Shown: one piece after another, positions 23,548 through 32,312 of the stretch
How positions within the stretch are numbered: the first letter of the stretch is position 1
Layout of the letters: each line of letters opens with the position of its first letter
From: Streptomyces venezuelae ATCC 10712
GTDB taxonomy: Bacteria > Actinomycetota > Actinomycetes > Streptomycetales > Streptomycetaceae
Direction of reading: 5' to 3'
NCBI RefSeq assembly: GCF_008639165.1
Contig: NZ_CP029197.1
Span: 7,196,001-7,260,000 of the forward strand
DNA length: 64,000 bases
Translations under genes and position numbers: made by a program
The notes under the pieces: model-generated
What the model was told of the DNA's origin: nothing
What the model saw: the letters and a program-made list of their open reading frames with translations, nothing else
Database searches by the model: none

Positions 23548-24202
23548 GCTTCCGCGCCTGAACCCGCACCGGATGCGTGCCGCGCCGTGGGTGCGGGTCA
23601 AGGCACAAGGGGCGGAGGCGCCGCCAAGGGCGCCGTCCCGTGTGCCCACCCTCCCCCAAGCTCTCGGCTTCGCTCGAGCAGGGGGGACCCCCATCGCCCC
23701 AGCGGGACGATTGCCCACACGGCGGGTGCGCGCCGTCCCGCTGCGCGCGGCCCTGGGGGTGGGCGCCGTCCCAGCGGGGCGAACGCCCGCACGGGGGTGG
23801 GCAGCCACCGTCCCGCCGTGCGCAGCTCTGGGGGTGGGCGTCGCCCCGGCGGGACGAACGCCCATACGGCGGGTCCGCACCGGCCCGCAGCCCTGGGGGT
23901 GGGCGTCGCCCCTGCGGGGCGAATGCCCGCACGGCGGGTACGCGCCGGCCCGCCGCGTGCAGGCCTGGGGGTGGGTGCCGCCCCTGCGGGGTGAATGCCC
24001 GCACGGCGGGTGCGCGTCGGCGCGCCGCGCGCAGCGCTGGGGCGCCCCGGCGGGGCGGAGGCCCGTGCGGGCGTGGTCGGTTACCGCCCTGTTGGGCGCA
24101 GCGCGCCCTGGGGGTGGAGGTCACCGGCCCCCGGCGCGCGCAGGTCGTCTTTCTGTGAAGCCACTGCCACCGGCATGCCCCGCATGCCCCGGAAGGAGTT
24201 TC
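23548..24202. repeat. 655-bp non-coding region with inverted ~72-bp degenerate repeats
   Basis: No gene was seen here. It contains a hairpin-like element at 23651-23694 and then about six degenerate tandem units, starting near 23681 and at 23753, 23828, 23893, 23965 and 24037 (65-75 bp each). Most begin CTGGGGGTGGG and carry a core like GCCCCNGCGGGRCGANNGCCCRCAC. That core is the reverse complement of the 54-bp array core, so two oppositely oriented arrays flank 23.5-23.65 kb. Long open frames through this region are composition artefacts. The last 20 bases hold the GGAAGGA ribosome-binding site of the next gene. Confidence 0.8.
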
Positions 24203-26926
24203 GTGTCCTCTATACCTCGTCGTTCTCTTCTCAAGGCCGCCGCCGTCGCCGGCGTCGCCGCTCAGTTCAGTTGGGTGCTCGGGCGTGAGGACGCTCGGGC
24301 CGCCGGGGCGTCGGCGGGTGGGGTGCCCGCGCGTGTCGGGTGGTTGGAGCCCGGTGGGCTCGGGGCCGCCGCCGGGTCGACGTTCGGCGCCGCGTGGCCC
24401 AAGGGCGTCCACCCCGGTGACCAGGTCTTCGCGCTCACCGCCGCGGACGGCACCTCCGTCCCCGTGCAGACGTGGACGACCGCCCGCTGGCCCGACGGCT
24501 CCCTCAAGTGGACGGCGCACGCCGTCGGTCCCGAGGCCGCCGGGGCCGAGCGTTTCACCCTGGCTCCCGGCACCCCCGCGACGGCGGCGAAGTCCGTGTC
24601 CGTCACCGAGTCCGGCCGGCGGATCACCGTCGACACGGGCATCGTCCGGGCCGTCGTCTCCAGGGACGGGGGGAAGCTCGTCGAGTCCGTCACCCGCGAC
24701 GGCGTGAGGATCGCCACCGACGGCCGGCTCGTCCTGCTCCGTCAGAGCGACCTCGACGACGGCGACCAGGGGAACGAGAAGTGGGAGCGGTTCGACGGCG
24801 AGATCTCCGCCGCCGTCGTCGAACAGGACGGCCCCGTGCGGGCCGTGGTGCGGATCGACGGCAAGCACCGCAAGGGCAGCCGCAGTTGGCTGCCGTTCTC
24901 CGTGCGGCTGTACTTCTACGCCGGTTCCGAGTCCTTCCGCATGGTCCACACCATCACCTATGACGGCGATCAGAACAAGGATTTCATCCGCGGCCTCGGC
25001 GTCCGCTTCACCGTCCCGATGCGCGACGCCCCGTACGACCGGCACGTCCGGATCGCCGGCGAGGGCGCCGGGTTCCTCACCGAGGCCGTCCAGGGGGTCA
25101 CCGGGCTGCGCCGCGACCCGGGCGCCGCCGTCCGCGCCGCCCAGGTCAAGGGGGAGAAGCTGCCGGATCCCGCCACCTGGGACCAGCGCGTCACGACGCG
25201 TATGCAGTACGTCCCGACCTGGGGCGACTACACCCTCGCCCAGCTCTCCGCCGACGGTTTCGGCCTGCGCAAGCGGACCAAGGCGGGCCATGCCTGGATC
25301 CCGGCCGGCGGCGGCCGCCGTGCGAGCGGCTTCGGTTACGTCGGTGGGGTGTCCGGCGGACTCTCCTTCGGCCTGCGGGACTTCTGGCAGAAGCACCCGG
25401 CCCAGCTCGACATCCGGGGCGCCGCGGGCGACGCCGCCGAGGTCACGCTGTGGCTCTGGTCGCCCGAGGCCCAGCCCATGGACCTGCGCTTCTACCACGA
25501 CGGCATGGGCCAGGACACCTACCCCGAGCAGCTCGAAGGCCTGAACATCACCTATGAGGACCACGAGCCGGGCTTCGGCACGCCGTACGGCATCGCCCGG
25601 ACCAGCGAGCTGATGTTCTGGGCGAACGCCGCCACCCCCACCGCGGCGGCGCTCGTCGCCCAGGCGGCCGCCGTCCGCGTCCCGCCGCAGCTCGCCGTCA
25701 GTCCGGAAGACCTGGTCCGCGCCCGGGTGTTCGGCGGTCTGTTCTCGCCCGTCGACCGCTCCACCCCGGCCAGGGCGAGGATCGAGGACCACCTCGACTA
25801 CCTCTTCACCTACTACAAGGACCAGGCGGAGCAGCGCCGTTGGTACGGCTTCTGGGACTACGGCGACATCATGCACACCTACGACGAGGACCGGCACCAG
25901 TGGCGGTACGACGTCGGGGGCTACGCCTGGGACAACTCCGAGCTGTCACCCGACCTCTGGCTCTGGTACGCCTACCTCCGCTCGGGCCGCTCCGACGTCT
26001 TCCGTTTCGCCGAGGCCATGACCCGGCACACCGGCGAGGTCGACGTCTACCACCTGGGGAAGTGGGCGGGCCTCGGCACCCGCCACGGCGTCCAGCACTT
26101 CGCCGACAGCGCCAAGCAGCAGCGGATCAGTACGGCCGTCTACCGCCGCCCGTACTACTTCCTCACCGCCGACGAACGCGTCGGCGACCTCATGCACGAC
26201 CTGGTGGACTCCGACGAGACGTTCCTGGTCCTCGACCCCATCCGGAAGATCCGCACCGAGCCGTACACCCCGGACCGGCACGCCCTGTCCATCGGCTTCG
26301 GCACGGACTGGAGCGGTCTCGCCGCCGCCTGGCTCACCGAGTGGGAGCGCGGCGGCCCCAAGGCCGCCAAGGCGGAGGCGCGGCTGCGCTCCACCATGGA
26401 GACCATCGCCGCCCAGCCCAACGGCTTCGTCCAGGGCACCGGTCTCTACGACCTCGACACCGGCCGCTTCGCGGTCGCCGACAAGCCCGTCGTCGGGGTG
26501 TCCCACCTCTCCGCGATGTTCGGCCTGGTCGAGATGTGCGCCGAGCTCATCGACCTCGTGGACCTGCCGGAGTTCAAGGAGGCCTGGCTCGACTACTGCC
26601 GCTACTTCAACGCCTCCAAGACCGAGCAGGCCGCCCGCTACGGCCAGAACTTCGGCACCCTGCTCCTCTTCCAGGGCCACTCGCGGCAGGACGCCTACGC
26701 GGCCGCCCAGCTGAACGACACCAAGCTCGCCCAGCGCGCCTGGGCCAAGTTCGACAAGAGCGACGGATATACCGGAGCGATGGTGTGGGACAAAACGCCC
26801 GTCCAGGGCTCCGCCGCCCTCGAACCGGGCTACGAGCATCTGTGGATCAGTACCAACACCACGGCTCTGTACGGCCTGGCCGCCATCCAGAACCTCGCCC
26901 TCGTCGGCGACCACCTGCCCGCCTGA
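24203..26926 (+). CDS. Tat-exported PcRGLX/YetA-like protein, putative exo-rhamnogalacturonan lyase
   Basis: A 907-residue protein with a twin-arginine signal (PRRSLLKAAAVAGVAAQF) and an ARAAGA cleavage region near residue 33. The mature protein fits the three-part PcRGLX/YetA architecture: an N-terminal barrel-like domain (ARVGWLEPGG, WPDGSLKWTAH), a central beta-sandwich (about 120-490, FYAGSESFRMVHTITYDGDQ) and a C-terminal helical toroid (about 510-900, YGFWDYGDIMHTYDEDRHQWRYD). Penicillium PcRGLX is the founding PL26 exo-rhamnogalacturonan lyase. The family call is from remembered sequence patterns and the catalytic activity is inferred. The GTG start at 24203 was chosen for the Tat motif and GGAAGGA; the upstream open frame crosses the repeat array. 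Confidence 0.75.
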   Translation: MSSIPRRSLLKAAAVAGVAAQFSWVLGREDARAAGASAGGVPARVGWLEPGGLGAAAGSTFGAAWPKGVHPGDQVFALTAADGTSVPVQTWTTARWPDGSLKWTAHAVGPEAAGAERFTLAPGTPATAAKSVSVTESGRRITVDTGIVRAVVSRDGGKLVESVTRDGVRIATDGRLVLLRQSDLDDGDQGNEKWERFDGEISAAVVEQDGPVRAVVRIDGKHRKGSRSWLPFSVRLYFYAGSESFRMVHTITYDGDQNKDFIRGLGVRFTVPMRDAPYDRHVRIAGEGAGFLTEAVQGVTGLRRDPGAAVRAAQVKGEKLPDPATWDQRVTTRMQYVPTWGDYTLAQLSADGFGLRKRTKAGHAWIPAGGGRRASGFGYVGGVSGGLSFGLRDFWQKHPAQLDIRGAAGDAAEVTLWLWSPEAQPMDLRFYHDGMGQDTYPEQLEGLNITYEDHEPGFGTPYGIARTSELMFWANAATPTAAALVAQAAAVRVPPQLAVSPEDLVRARVFGGLFSPVDRSTPARARIEDHLDYLFTYYKDQAEQRRWYGFWDYGDIMHTYDEDRHQWRYDVGGYAWDNSELSPDLWLWYAYLRSGRSDVFRFAEAMTRHTGEVDVYHLGKWAGLGTRHGVQHFADSAKQQRISTAVYRRPYYFLTADERVGDLMHDLVDSDETFLVLDPIRKIRTEPYTPDRHALSIGFGTDWSGLAAAWLTEWERGGPKAAKAEARLRSTMETIAAQPNGFVQGTGLYDLDTGRFAVADKPVVGVSHLSAMFGLVEMCAELIDLVDLPEFKEAWLDYCRYFNASKTEQAARYGQNFGTLLLFQGHSRQDAYAAAQLNDTKLAQRAWAKFDKSDGYTGAMVWDKTPVQGSAALEPGYEHLWISTNTTALYGLAAIQNLALVGDHLPA

Positions 26927-26943
26927 CCCCCGGAGGCCACACG

Positions 26944-28002
26944 ATGAGGAAGAGAGCCACGCTCGCCGTCGCGGCGACGCTGCTCGGCGCCCTCGCCGCC
27001 GCACCCACCGCCCACGCTTCACCCGTCGACGGCCCCTACGGCCAGGGCCTCGACCACTGCACCGCCACGGACACCGGCGCCCTCACCTGCCACTTCGACG
27101 TCGCGCCGGGCACGTACGACGTCTCCGTGACCCTCGGCGGCGAGGAGCGCGGGTCCACCGCCGTCGCCGGCGAGACCCGGCGCGCCCTGCTGGCCGAGAC
27201 CGTCACCGGGGCCGGGCAGCGCGTCGCGCGGTCGTTCACCGTGGACGTGCGCGACCCGGAGGGCGAGCCCACCGGGCCCGCCGGCAGCCCGGGCCTCGAC
27301 CTGGTGATCGGCGGCGGGGCGCCGAGCGTCACGGCGCTCCGGGTCACCCCCGCCCGCGCGGCCCGGCGGCTCCTCCTCGTCGGGGACTCGACCGTCTGCG
27401 ACCAGCCGGGCGACCCGTACAGCGGCTGGGGCCAGATGCTCCCCGTCCATCTGAAGCGGGGGATCGCGGTCGCCAACCACGCCGACTCCGGCGAGAGCAC
27501 CGTCAGCTTCCTGGCGAACCCGGCGCTCTTCGACCGGGTCGAGGCCGCGATCCGGCCCGGCGACCCCGTCCTGATCCAGCTCGCCCACAACGACAAGCAG
27601 ACGGACGCGGCCACCTACCGCGCCAACCTGACCACGCTGGTCGAACGGGTACGGGCCAGGGGCGGCGAACCCGTCCTCGTCACCCCGGTCGTCCGGCGCT
27701 GGTTCAGCCCGGACGGCACCCTGAACAACGGCACCGCCCTGCTCGTCAACGGGCTAGGCGTGGACCATCCCGCCGAGATCCGGGCCCTCGCGGCCGGCCT
27801 CGGCACCCCGCTGATCGATCTGACCGCCCTCACCAAGCGCCGGGTCGAGGCACTGGGACCCGAGGCGTCGAAGGCGCTGTACCTGACCACGGAGAAACGG
27901 GACAACACCCACACCTCGGTGCGCGGGGCCACGGAGTACGCGGCCCTGGTCGCCGCCGAGCTGCGGGCCCTGGGCATCGTCCCGGACCGGCTGCTCCGCT
28001 GA
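26944..28002 (+). CDS. Secreted SGNH esterase, putative rhamnogalacturonan acetylesterase (CE12)
   Basis: A 352-residue exported esterase: signal peptide 1-26, an N-terminal beta-rich domain (about 30-140, CHFDVAPGTYDVSVTLGG) and an SGNH hydrolase domain. Block I GDSTVCDQP lies near residue 148 (Ser nucleophile), block III LAHNDKQTD near 215 and the DNTHTS triad region near 320. The N-terminal plus SGNH layout matches rhamnogalacturonan acetylesterases such as YesT. It would remove acetyl groups that block lyases. GGAGG lies 8-12 bases before the ATG, 17 bp after the YetA-like gene, so the two are co-expressed. Confidence 0.87.
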   Translation: MRKRATLAVAATLLGALAAAPTAHASPVDGPYGQGLDHCTATDTGALTCHFDVAPGTYDVSVTLGGEERGSTAVAGETRRALLAETVTGAGQRVARSFTVDVRDPEGEPTGPAGSPGLDLVIGGGAPSVTALRVTPARAARRLLLVGDSTVCDQPGDPYSGWGQMLPVHLKRGIAVANHADSGESTVSFLANPALFDRVEAAIRPGDPVLIQLAHNDKQTDAATYRANLTTLVERVRARGGEPVLVTPVVRRWFSPDGTLNNGTALLVNGLGVDHPAEIRALAAGLGTPLIDLTALTKRRVEALGPEASKALYLTTEKRDNTHTSVRGATEYAALVAAELRALGIVPDRLLR

Positions 28003-28118
28003 CCCGCGCCGGCGGGGCGCCGGGCCTTATGCCGGGCCGGTGACGCCTCTACGATTCCGGTGATCAGCGCCGCCGTGGCGTACCGCGGCGGCGTCACCGT
28101 ATCCCGGGGGGACCCCTC

Positions 28119-28718
28119 ATGGACGCGTACAACGTGCCCGTCGGACCGGCCGCCGTACGGGGGCCGCGCTACCGGTTCCGCAATCCGGCCCGGCCGGCGT
28201 TCGTGGTGCAGTCGCTGATCGCCGCCCAGGCCCTCACCGACGTCTACGTCATCGCGACCGGCGGCGAGGACTCGCCCTGGCTCGCCGACGGCATGGTCCC
28301 GTGGCCGGGCGTGCTCCAGGTGTCGTGCTGGATCGCGTTCCTCTTCTGGTTCCACCGGGTGCGTTGCAACGCCGAGGTCCTCGCCCCCGGCCGCCACAGG
28401 TACCGTCCGGCCTTCGCCCTCGGCGCCTGGATCGTCCCGCTGGCCATGTGGTGGGTGCCGCGCCGCATCACCCTCGACATCCAGCGGGCCGGCGGGACCC
28501 CACGCGACGTGTGGCTGATCAACGCCTGGTGGTCGGTCTGGCTCCTCGACGGTCCGCTCTCGGTCACCTTCCACCTCCTGGTCCTCGGCCGGTGGGACTA
28601 CCACGGCCCGGTCGACGAGGGCATCGCCGTCCTCTGCGCGGTCCTCGCGATCGCGCTCGTCCGCAGGGTGACCGCCGGGCAGCCCGCCGGCCCCCTGCCG
28701 TACTTCAACATGACCTGA
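28119..28718 (+). CDS. DUF4328 membrane protein
   Basis: A 199-residue integral membrane protein with about four to five hydrophobic segments (near 30-47, 68-83, 103-118, 128-155, 162-178). The pattern IAFLFWFHRVRCNAEVLAPG followed by GAWIVPLAMWWVPRRI matches DUF4328, common in Streptomyces and of unknown function. A G-rich ribosome-binding site precedes the ATG. It converges on the GH2 pseudogene, separated by a hairpin, and has no evident role in sugar use. Confidence 0.75.
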   Translation: MDAYNVPVGPAAVRGPRYRFRNPARPAFVVQSLIAAQALTDVYVIATGGEDSPWLADGMVPWPGVLQVSCWIAFLFWFHRVRCNAEVLAPGRHRYRPAFALGAWIVPLAMWWVPRRITLDIQRAGGTPRDVWLINAWWSVWLLDGPLSVTFHLLVLGRWDYHGPVDEGIAVLCAVLAIALVRRVTAGQPAGPLPYFNMT

Positions 28719-28746
28719 GCCCCGGCCCCGTAAGGGACCGGGGGCT
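28718..28746. terminator. Bidirectional stem-loop between DUF4328 and GH2 remnant
   Basis: AGCCCCGG... pairs with ...CCGGGGGCT around a GTAAG loop, overlapping the DUF4328 stop. One or two mismatches interrupt the stem. Confidence 0.6.
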
Positions 28747-28747
28747 G

Positions 28748-30379
28748 GCGGTCGGCCGAGCGGGGTGAAGGTGAGGGAGAACGCCGCCGGGGCCGCGTCG
28801 AGCCGGTACTCCGGCAGCACCCCGGGTCCGCAGGACTGGGAGCCGATGCCGTGCTGGGCGTGGTCCAAGTGCAGCCAGATGGTGTCGCCCGGCACCAGCT
28901 CGCCGCGATGGGCGGCCGCGGCCAGCCGCTCGGTGGTCCAGCGGCGGGCGGTGAACGCGAAGGCGGGCTCCCCCTCCACCCGTACGCCCCCGGTCTCCCC
29001 GCCGAGCCGCAGCCACCGGGTGTCGATCCGCGCCCCGTTCTCCTGGGGCCGCAGGTACGGGGTGTGCAGCGCGTCCACGGGGGCCGCCCAGCGGCCGAGC
29101 CGCGCCGCCGCCCGGGTGTCGGGGTACGCCTCGCCCGGTCCCGCCCCGTACCATTCCGCCCGGTCGAGGGCGGCCGGCAGGCCGAGCAGCACCCCGAGCC
29201 GGGGGAGCGGGACCCGCCAGTCGCCCTCGGGTTCCACCTCGACCCCGAGCCGCAGCGCGGTGCCGTCCGACGTCCAGCGGTACGTGGTGCGAAGACCGAG
29301 GTCCGACGCGGCCGGGGCGACCCGTGACCGTACGGTCAACGCGCCGCCGTCCAGGACCACTTCGTCGGTACGGTGGCGCATCCGGTGCAGTCCGAGCGCA
29401 CGCCACAGCGGGCCGTGGCGCTCGTCGGGCTGCCAGGGCGCGCCCTCGTCGTTGTCGGTCGGTGCCCGCCAGACGTCGAGCCGCGGCCCGGCGGTGACGG
29501 GGAGCGGACCGAGGGCCGTGAGGACTCCGGTCGCGGCGTCGAAGACACCGGGGCCGAGGGCGATCCGGTCGGCGGCGCGGACCGCCCGGGCCGTCGCCGC
29601 CGACGGGCGGGGCGCCGGGCCCTGGACCGTGAGCTGCCCCCAGGCGACCTCGTGCCCGGCGGCCGCCCAGGCGGTGTCCCGCGCCAGCACGGCCCGCACC
29701 GTCCACACGGTCTCCGCCCCGGCGCGGTGTGCGGGCGGCGCGGGAAGCATGACCCGGGCGCTCTCCCCGGCGGCGAGCGCGGGCACCTCCAGCGGGCCTT
29801 CGGCGAGCGGTTCGCCGTCGGCGAGGAAGGACCAGGTGAAGGCGAGATGCGCGAGATCGGCCACGTCATGGCCGTTGGTCACCAGGACCGTGCCCGGTCC
29901 CGCGTCGGTGATCCGGACCGGCTCGACGACCTTCTTGTACTCCAGGAGGCCCGGCGACGGCTGGCGCAGGACTCGACCCCGTCGAGCCGGAGCACCGCCC
30001 CGCCGGCCGCCGGCCAGTCGGCGGGCAGGTCGAAGCGGCGCAGATGGTCGCCGGTGGGGTTCTCGGTGGGGACGCGGGGCGGGTCGACGGGGAAGGGGTA
30101 GCGGACGTTGGTGTAGGCGGGGCCGCCGTACCCGCCGGGCGCCTCGCCCTGCTTGCCCTGGAGCACCCAGTGTCCCGGCACGGCGATCGTTCCCCAGCCG
30201 CCCGCGTCGAAGTCCGGTGCGGTGAACGACTCGTCCTCGGCGTCGGCCGTGGGGGAGAGACGGAAGGCCCAGTCGCCGTTCAGGGAGAGGACGGGGGCGT
30301 CGGAGCGGGCGTACCAGGCGCGGGGCGGGAGGGTGCCGCGGCCGGGGGAGACGTCTTCGTACCAGGGCAGGGCGGACAT
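28748..30379 (-). pseudogene. GH2 beta-galactosidase pseudogene lacking its catalytic domain
   Basis: The first 139 codons encode a normal LacZ-type N-terminal sugar-binding domain (LNGDWAFRLSPTADAEDESF, VPGHWVLQGKQG, YTNVRYPFPVDPP) up to RLDGVESCA. At about 29961-29968 the sequence jumps, in another frame, to PSPGLLEYKKVVEPV, which in LacZ-like enzymes follows the catalytic barrel. About 400-450 residues, including both catalytic Glu residues, are missing. The remaining 400 codons encode the linker and the beta-galactosidase small-chain domain (RAPTDNDEGAPW, GPGEAYPDTR, GIGSQSCGPGVLPEY). The C-terminal frame also lacks a stop at the expected place. The product cannot be active. The left coordinate is approximate. 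Confidence 0.88.
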
Positions 30380-30388
30380 GGTTCTCCT

Positions 30389-30448
30389 GTCGGAGAGGAA
30401 GTCGAAGAGGAAGTCGGAGAGGAAGTCGACGAGGAAGTCGACGAGGAA
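30389..30448. repeat. Five 12-bp tandem repeats in the GH2 leader
   Basis: Five consecutive 12-mers of the type GTCGACGAGGAA or GTCGGAGAGGAA fill the space just upstream of the GH2 ATG. They read as CT-rich leader sequence on the gene strand. Confidence 0.85.
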
Positions 30449-30473
30449 GGGAGAAGGGGATCGATGGCGCCGA

Positions 30474-30481
30474 AAGCGCTT
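30474..30481. promoter_or_regulatory. AAGCGCTT core in the GH2-lacI intergenic region
   Basis: GAAAGCGCTTGC lies 95 bp upstream of the GH2 remnant start and 180 bp before the LacI gene. It shares the central eight bases of the TCGAAGCGCTTCGA operator. The rest of the 282-bp gap shows only the 12-bp repeats. Confidence 0.45.
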
Positions 30482-30661
30482 GCAGACCTTGTTTCATCCC
30501 ATCGCGCGGAACGTCCCCGCACAACCCCGCCCGGGCGCCGGACCCTTGGACCTTTGGCGACCCGCCTGGACAGCTCGACGAGCGGCCGCTTAGGGTCGGG
30601 GTCCGAATCATCGACGGGCGCCGTTCGCCCGGAACACCGGGAACAGCCGAGGAGCGCGCAC

Positions 30662-31792
30662 GTGGTCACCCTCGCCGATGTCGCCCGCCACGCCGGGGTG
30701 TCGGCCAGCACCGTCAGCTACGTGCTCAGCGGCAAACGCTCCATATCCGCCCCCACCCGCGAGCGGATCCAGCACAGCATCGACGCCCTCGGCTACCGGC
30801 CGCACGCCGGCGCCCGCGCGCTCGCCAGCAGCCGCACCGACATCCTCGCCCTGATGATGCCGCTCCGCACCGGCCTCTACGTGCCGGTCATGATGGAGAT
30901 CGCGATGGCCGTCACCACCACGGCCCGCTCCCACGGCTACGACGTGCTGCTGCTCACCGGCGAGGAAGGCCCCGAGGCGGTCCGCCGCGTCGAGGGCAGC
31001 GCCATCGCCGACGCCATGATCGTCATGGACGTCGGACTCGACGACCCCCGGCTGCCCTGCCTCCAGGAGGCCGAACGGCCCGCCGTCTTCATCGGACTCC
31101 CCACCGAGACCGCGCAGGCCGCGGACGCCGCCGGACTCGACTGCGTCGACCTCGACTTCGCCGCCGCCGGAGCGCGCTGCGTCGAGCACCTCGCCGGCCT
31201 CGGCCACACCGGGATCGCCGTCCTCGGCGAACCGCCCGCCGTGTACGAACGGGGTACGGGCTTCGCCGCCCGCACCCTCACCGGACTGCGCGCCGCCGCC
31301 GGCGCCCACGGTGTCGGACTGCTCCACCGGCCCGTCGACGGCACCTACGCGGCCGTCGCCGCCGCCGTCACCCGCGTCTTCGAGGAACGGCCCGGCACCA
31401 CGGCCCTCGTCGTCCAGAACGAGGCCGCCGTCGAACCCCTGCTCGCCCTCCTCCGCCACCAGGGCCGGGCCGTGCCCGAGGACGTCTCCGTCGTCGCCAT
31501 CTGCCCCGACCAGGTCGCGGTCCACGCCTCCGTGCCGCTCACCGCCGTCGCCGTGCCCGCCCAGGAGATGGGCCGCCTCGCCGTCGAGCGGCTCGTCGCC
31601 CGCCTCGCCGGGGAGCAGCCCCGGGGCACCGCCCTCATCCCGCCCCTGCTGACCGCCCGCGCCAGCACGGGACCCGCCGCACCCGCCGCACCCGCCGGAC
31701 CCGCCGCACCCGCCGGACCCGCCGCACCCGCCGCACCCGCCGCCCCCGGCGGCCCCCGCACGGAGGACCGCCATGGCCGCGGCGGGCGCTGA
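30662..31792 (+). CDS. LacI-family transcriptional regulator
   Basis: A 376-residue repressor. The helix-turn-helix starts almost at the N-terminus (TLADVARHAGVSASTVSYVL), the hinge region follows (HAGARALASSRT), and a sugar-sensing domain occupies about 62-340. Residues about 345-368 are an Ala/Pro/Gly tail built on imperfect 9-bp DNA repeats (31674-31745). The GTG start at 30662 is supported by GAGGAG 7 bases upstream. Its divergent neighbour is the GH2 remnant, so its original target was probably galactoside use. It could also read the AAGCGCTT-type operators. Its 3' end overlaps the start of the sigma-factor gene by 20 bp. Confidence 0.88.
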   Translation: MVTLADVARHAGVSASTVSYVLSGKRSISAPTRERIQHSIDALGYRPHAGARALASSRTDILALMMPLRTGLYVPVMMEIAMAVTTTARSHGYDVLLLTGEEGPEAVRRVEGSAIADAMIVMDVGLDDPRLPCLQEAERPAVFIGLPTETAQAADAAGLDCVDLDFAAAGARCVEHLAGLGHTGIAVLGEPPAVYERGTGFAARTLTGLRAAAGAHGVGLLHRPVDGTYAAVAAAVTRVFEERPGTTALVVQNEAAVEPLLALLRHQGRAVPEDVSVVAICPDQVAVHASVPLTAVAVPAQEMGRLAVERLVARLAGEQPRGTALIPPLLTARASTGPAAPAAPAGPAAPAGPAAPAAPAAPGGPRTEDRHGRGGR

Positions 31793-32312
31793 GGCCGGCG
31801 ACAGCGCGGCGGAGTTCCGGGCGTTCTTCGAGCGCCACTACGCCGAACTCGCGCGCCTCGCCCACCTGCTGACCGGCGAGACCGACGCCGCCGACGACCT
31901 GGCCGCCGACGCCATGCTCGCGCTCTGGCACCGCTGGGACCGGGTCCGCGCCGCCGACCACCCCGCCGCCTACGCCCGGGGTGTCGTCACCAACCTCGTC
32001 CGCACCCGCATCCGGGGCACCGTCCGCGAGCGGCGCCGCATCGCCGCCTTCTGGGACCGGCGCCCCGACCACACCGAGGACCCGGACGTGCCCGCCGTCG
32101 TCGACGTGCGGACGGCGCTGCGCTCCCTGCCCTTCCGCAAACGCGCCTGCGTCGTCCTCCGGCACGCCTTCGACCTCTCCGAACGGGACACCGCGCTCGC
32201 CCTCGGCGTCTCGGTCGGTACGGTCAAGAGCCAGACCGCCAAGGGCATGGCCGAACTCCAGCGGCTGCTCGGCCCACGGGCCGCCACCGAACTCGCCGCG
32301 GGGAGGCGCTGA
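31773..32312 (+). CDS. SigE-type ECF RNA polymerase sigma factor
   Basis: A 179-residue sigma-70 family protein of the actinobacterial SigE subgroup. Region 2 (about 14-80) includes YAELARLAHLLTGETDAADDL and ALWHRWDRVR. Region 4 (about 110-165) includes LRSLPFRKRACVVLRHAFDLS and the HTH LALGVSVGTVKSQTAKGM. It overlaps the upstream LacI gene and is coupled to the next gene by TGATG. The downstream membrane protein is the natural candidate for its partner or anti-sigma factor. Confidence 0.88.
   Translation: MAAAGAEAGDSAAEFRAFFERHYAELARLAHLLTGETDAADDLAADAMLALWHRWDRVRAADHPAAYARGVVTNLVRTRIRGTVRERRRIAAFWDRRPDHTEDPDVPAVVDVRTALRSLPFRKRACVVLRHAFDLSERDTALALGVSVGTVKSQTAKGMAELQRLLGPRAATELAAGRR

Noticed and set aside
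23269..24107. Possible CRISPR array
   Set aside because: Units are directly abutting, degenerate and GC-rich without unique spacers, and no cas genes are near.
23270..24202. Open frame joined upstream of the YetA-like gene, suggesting a 1218-residue protein
   Set aside because: It crosses the repeat arrays and ignores the Tat signal and ribosome-binding site at 24203.
27615..28747. Minus-strand continuation of the GH2 frame across DUF4328 and the esterase
   Set aside because: Family similarity ends at about 28760; the rest is antisense read-through caused by the lost stop.
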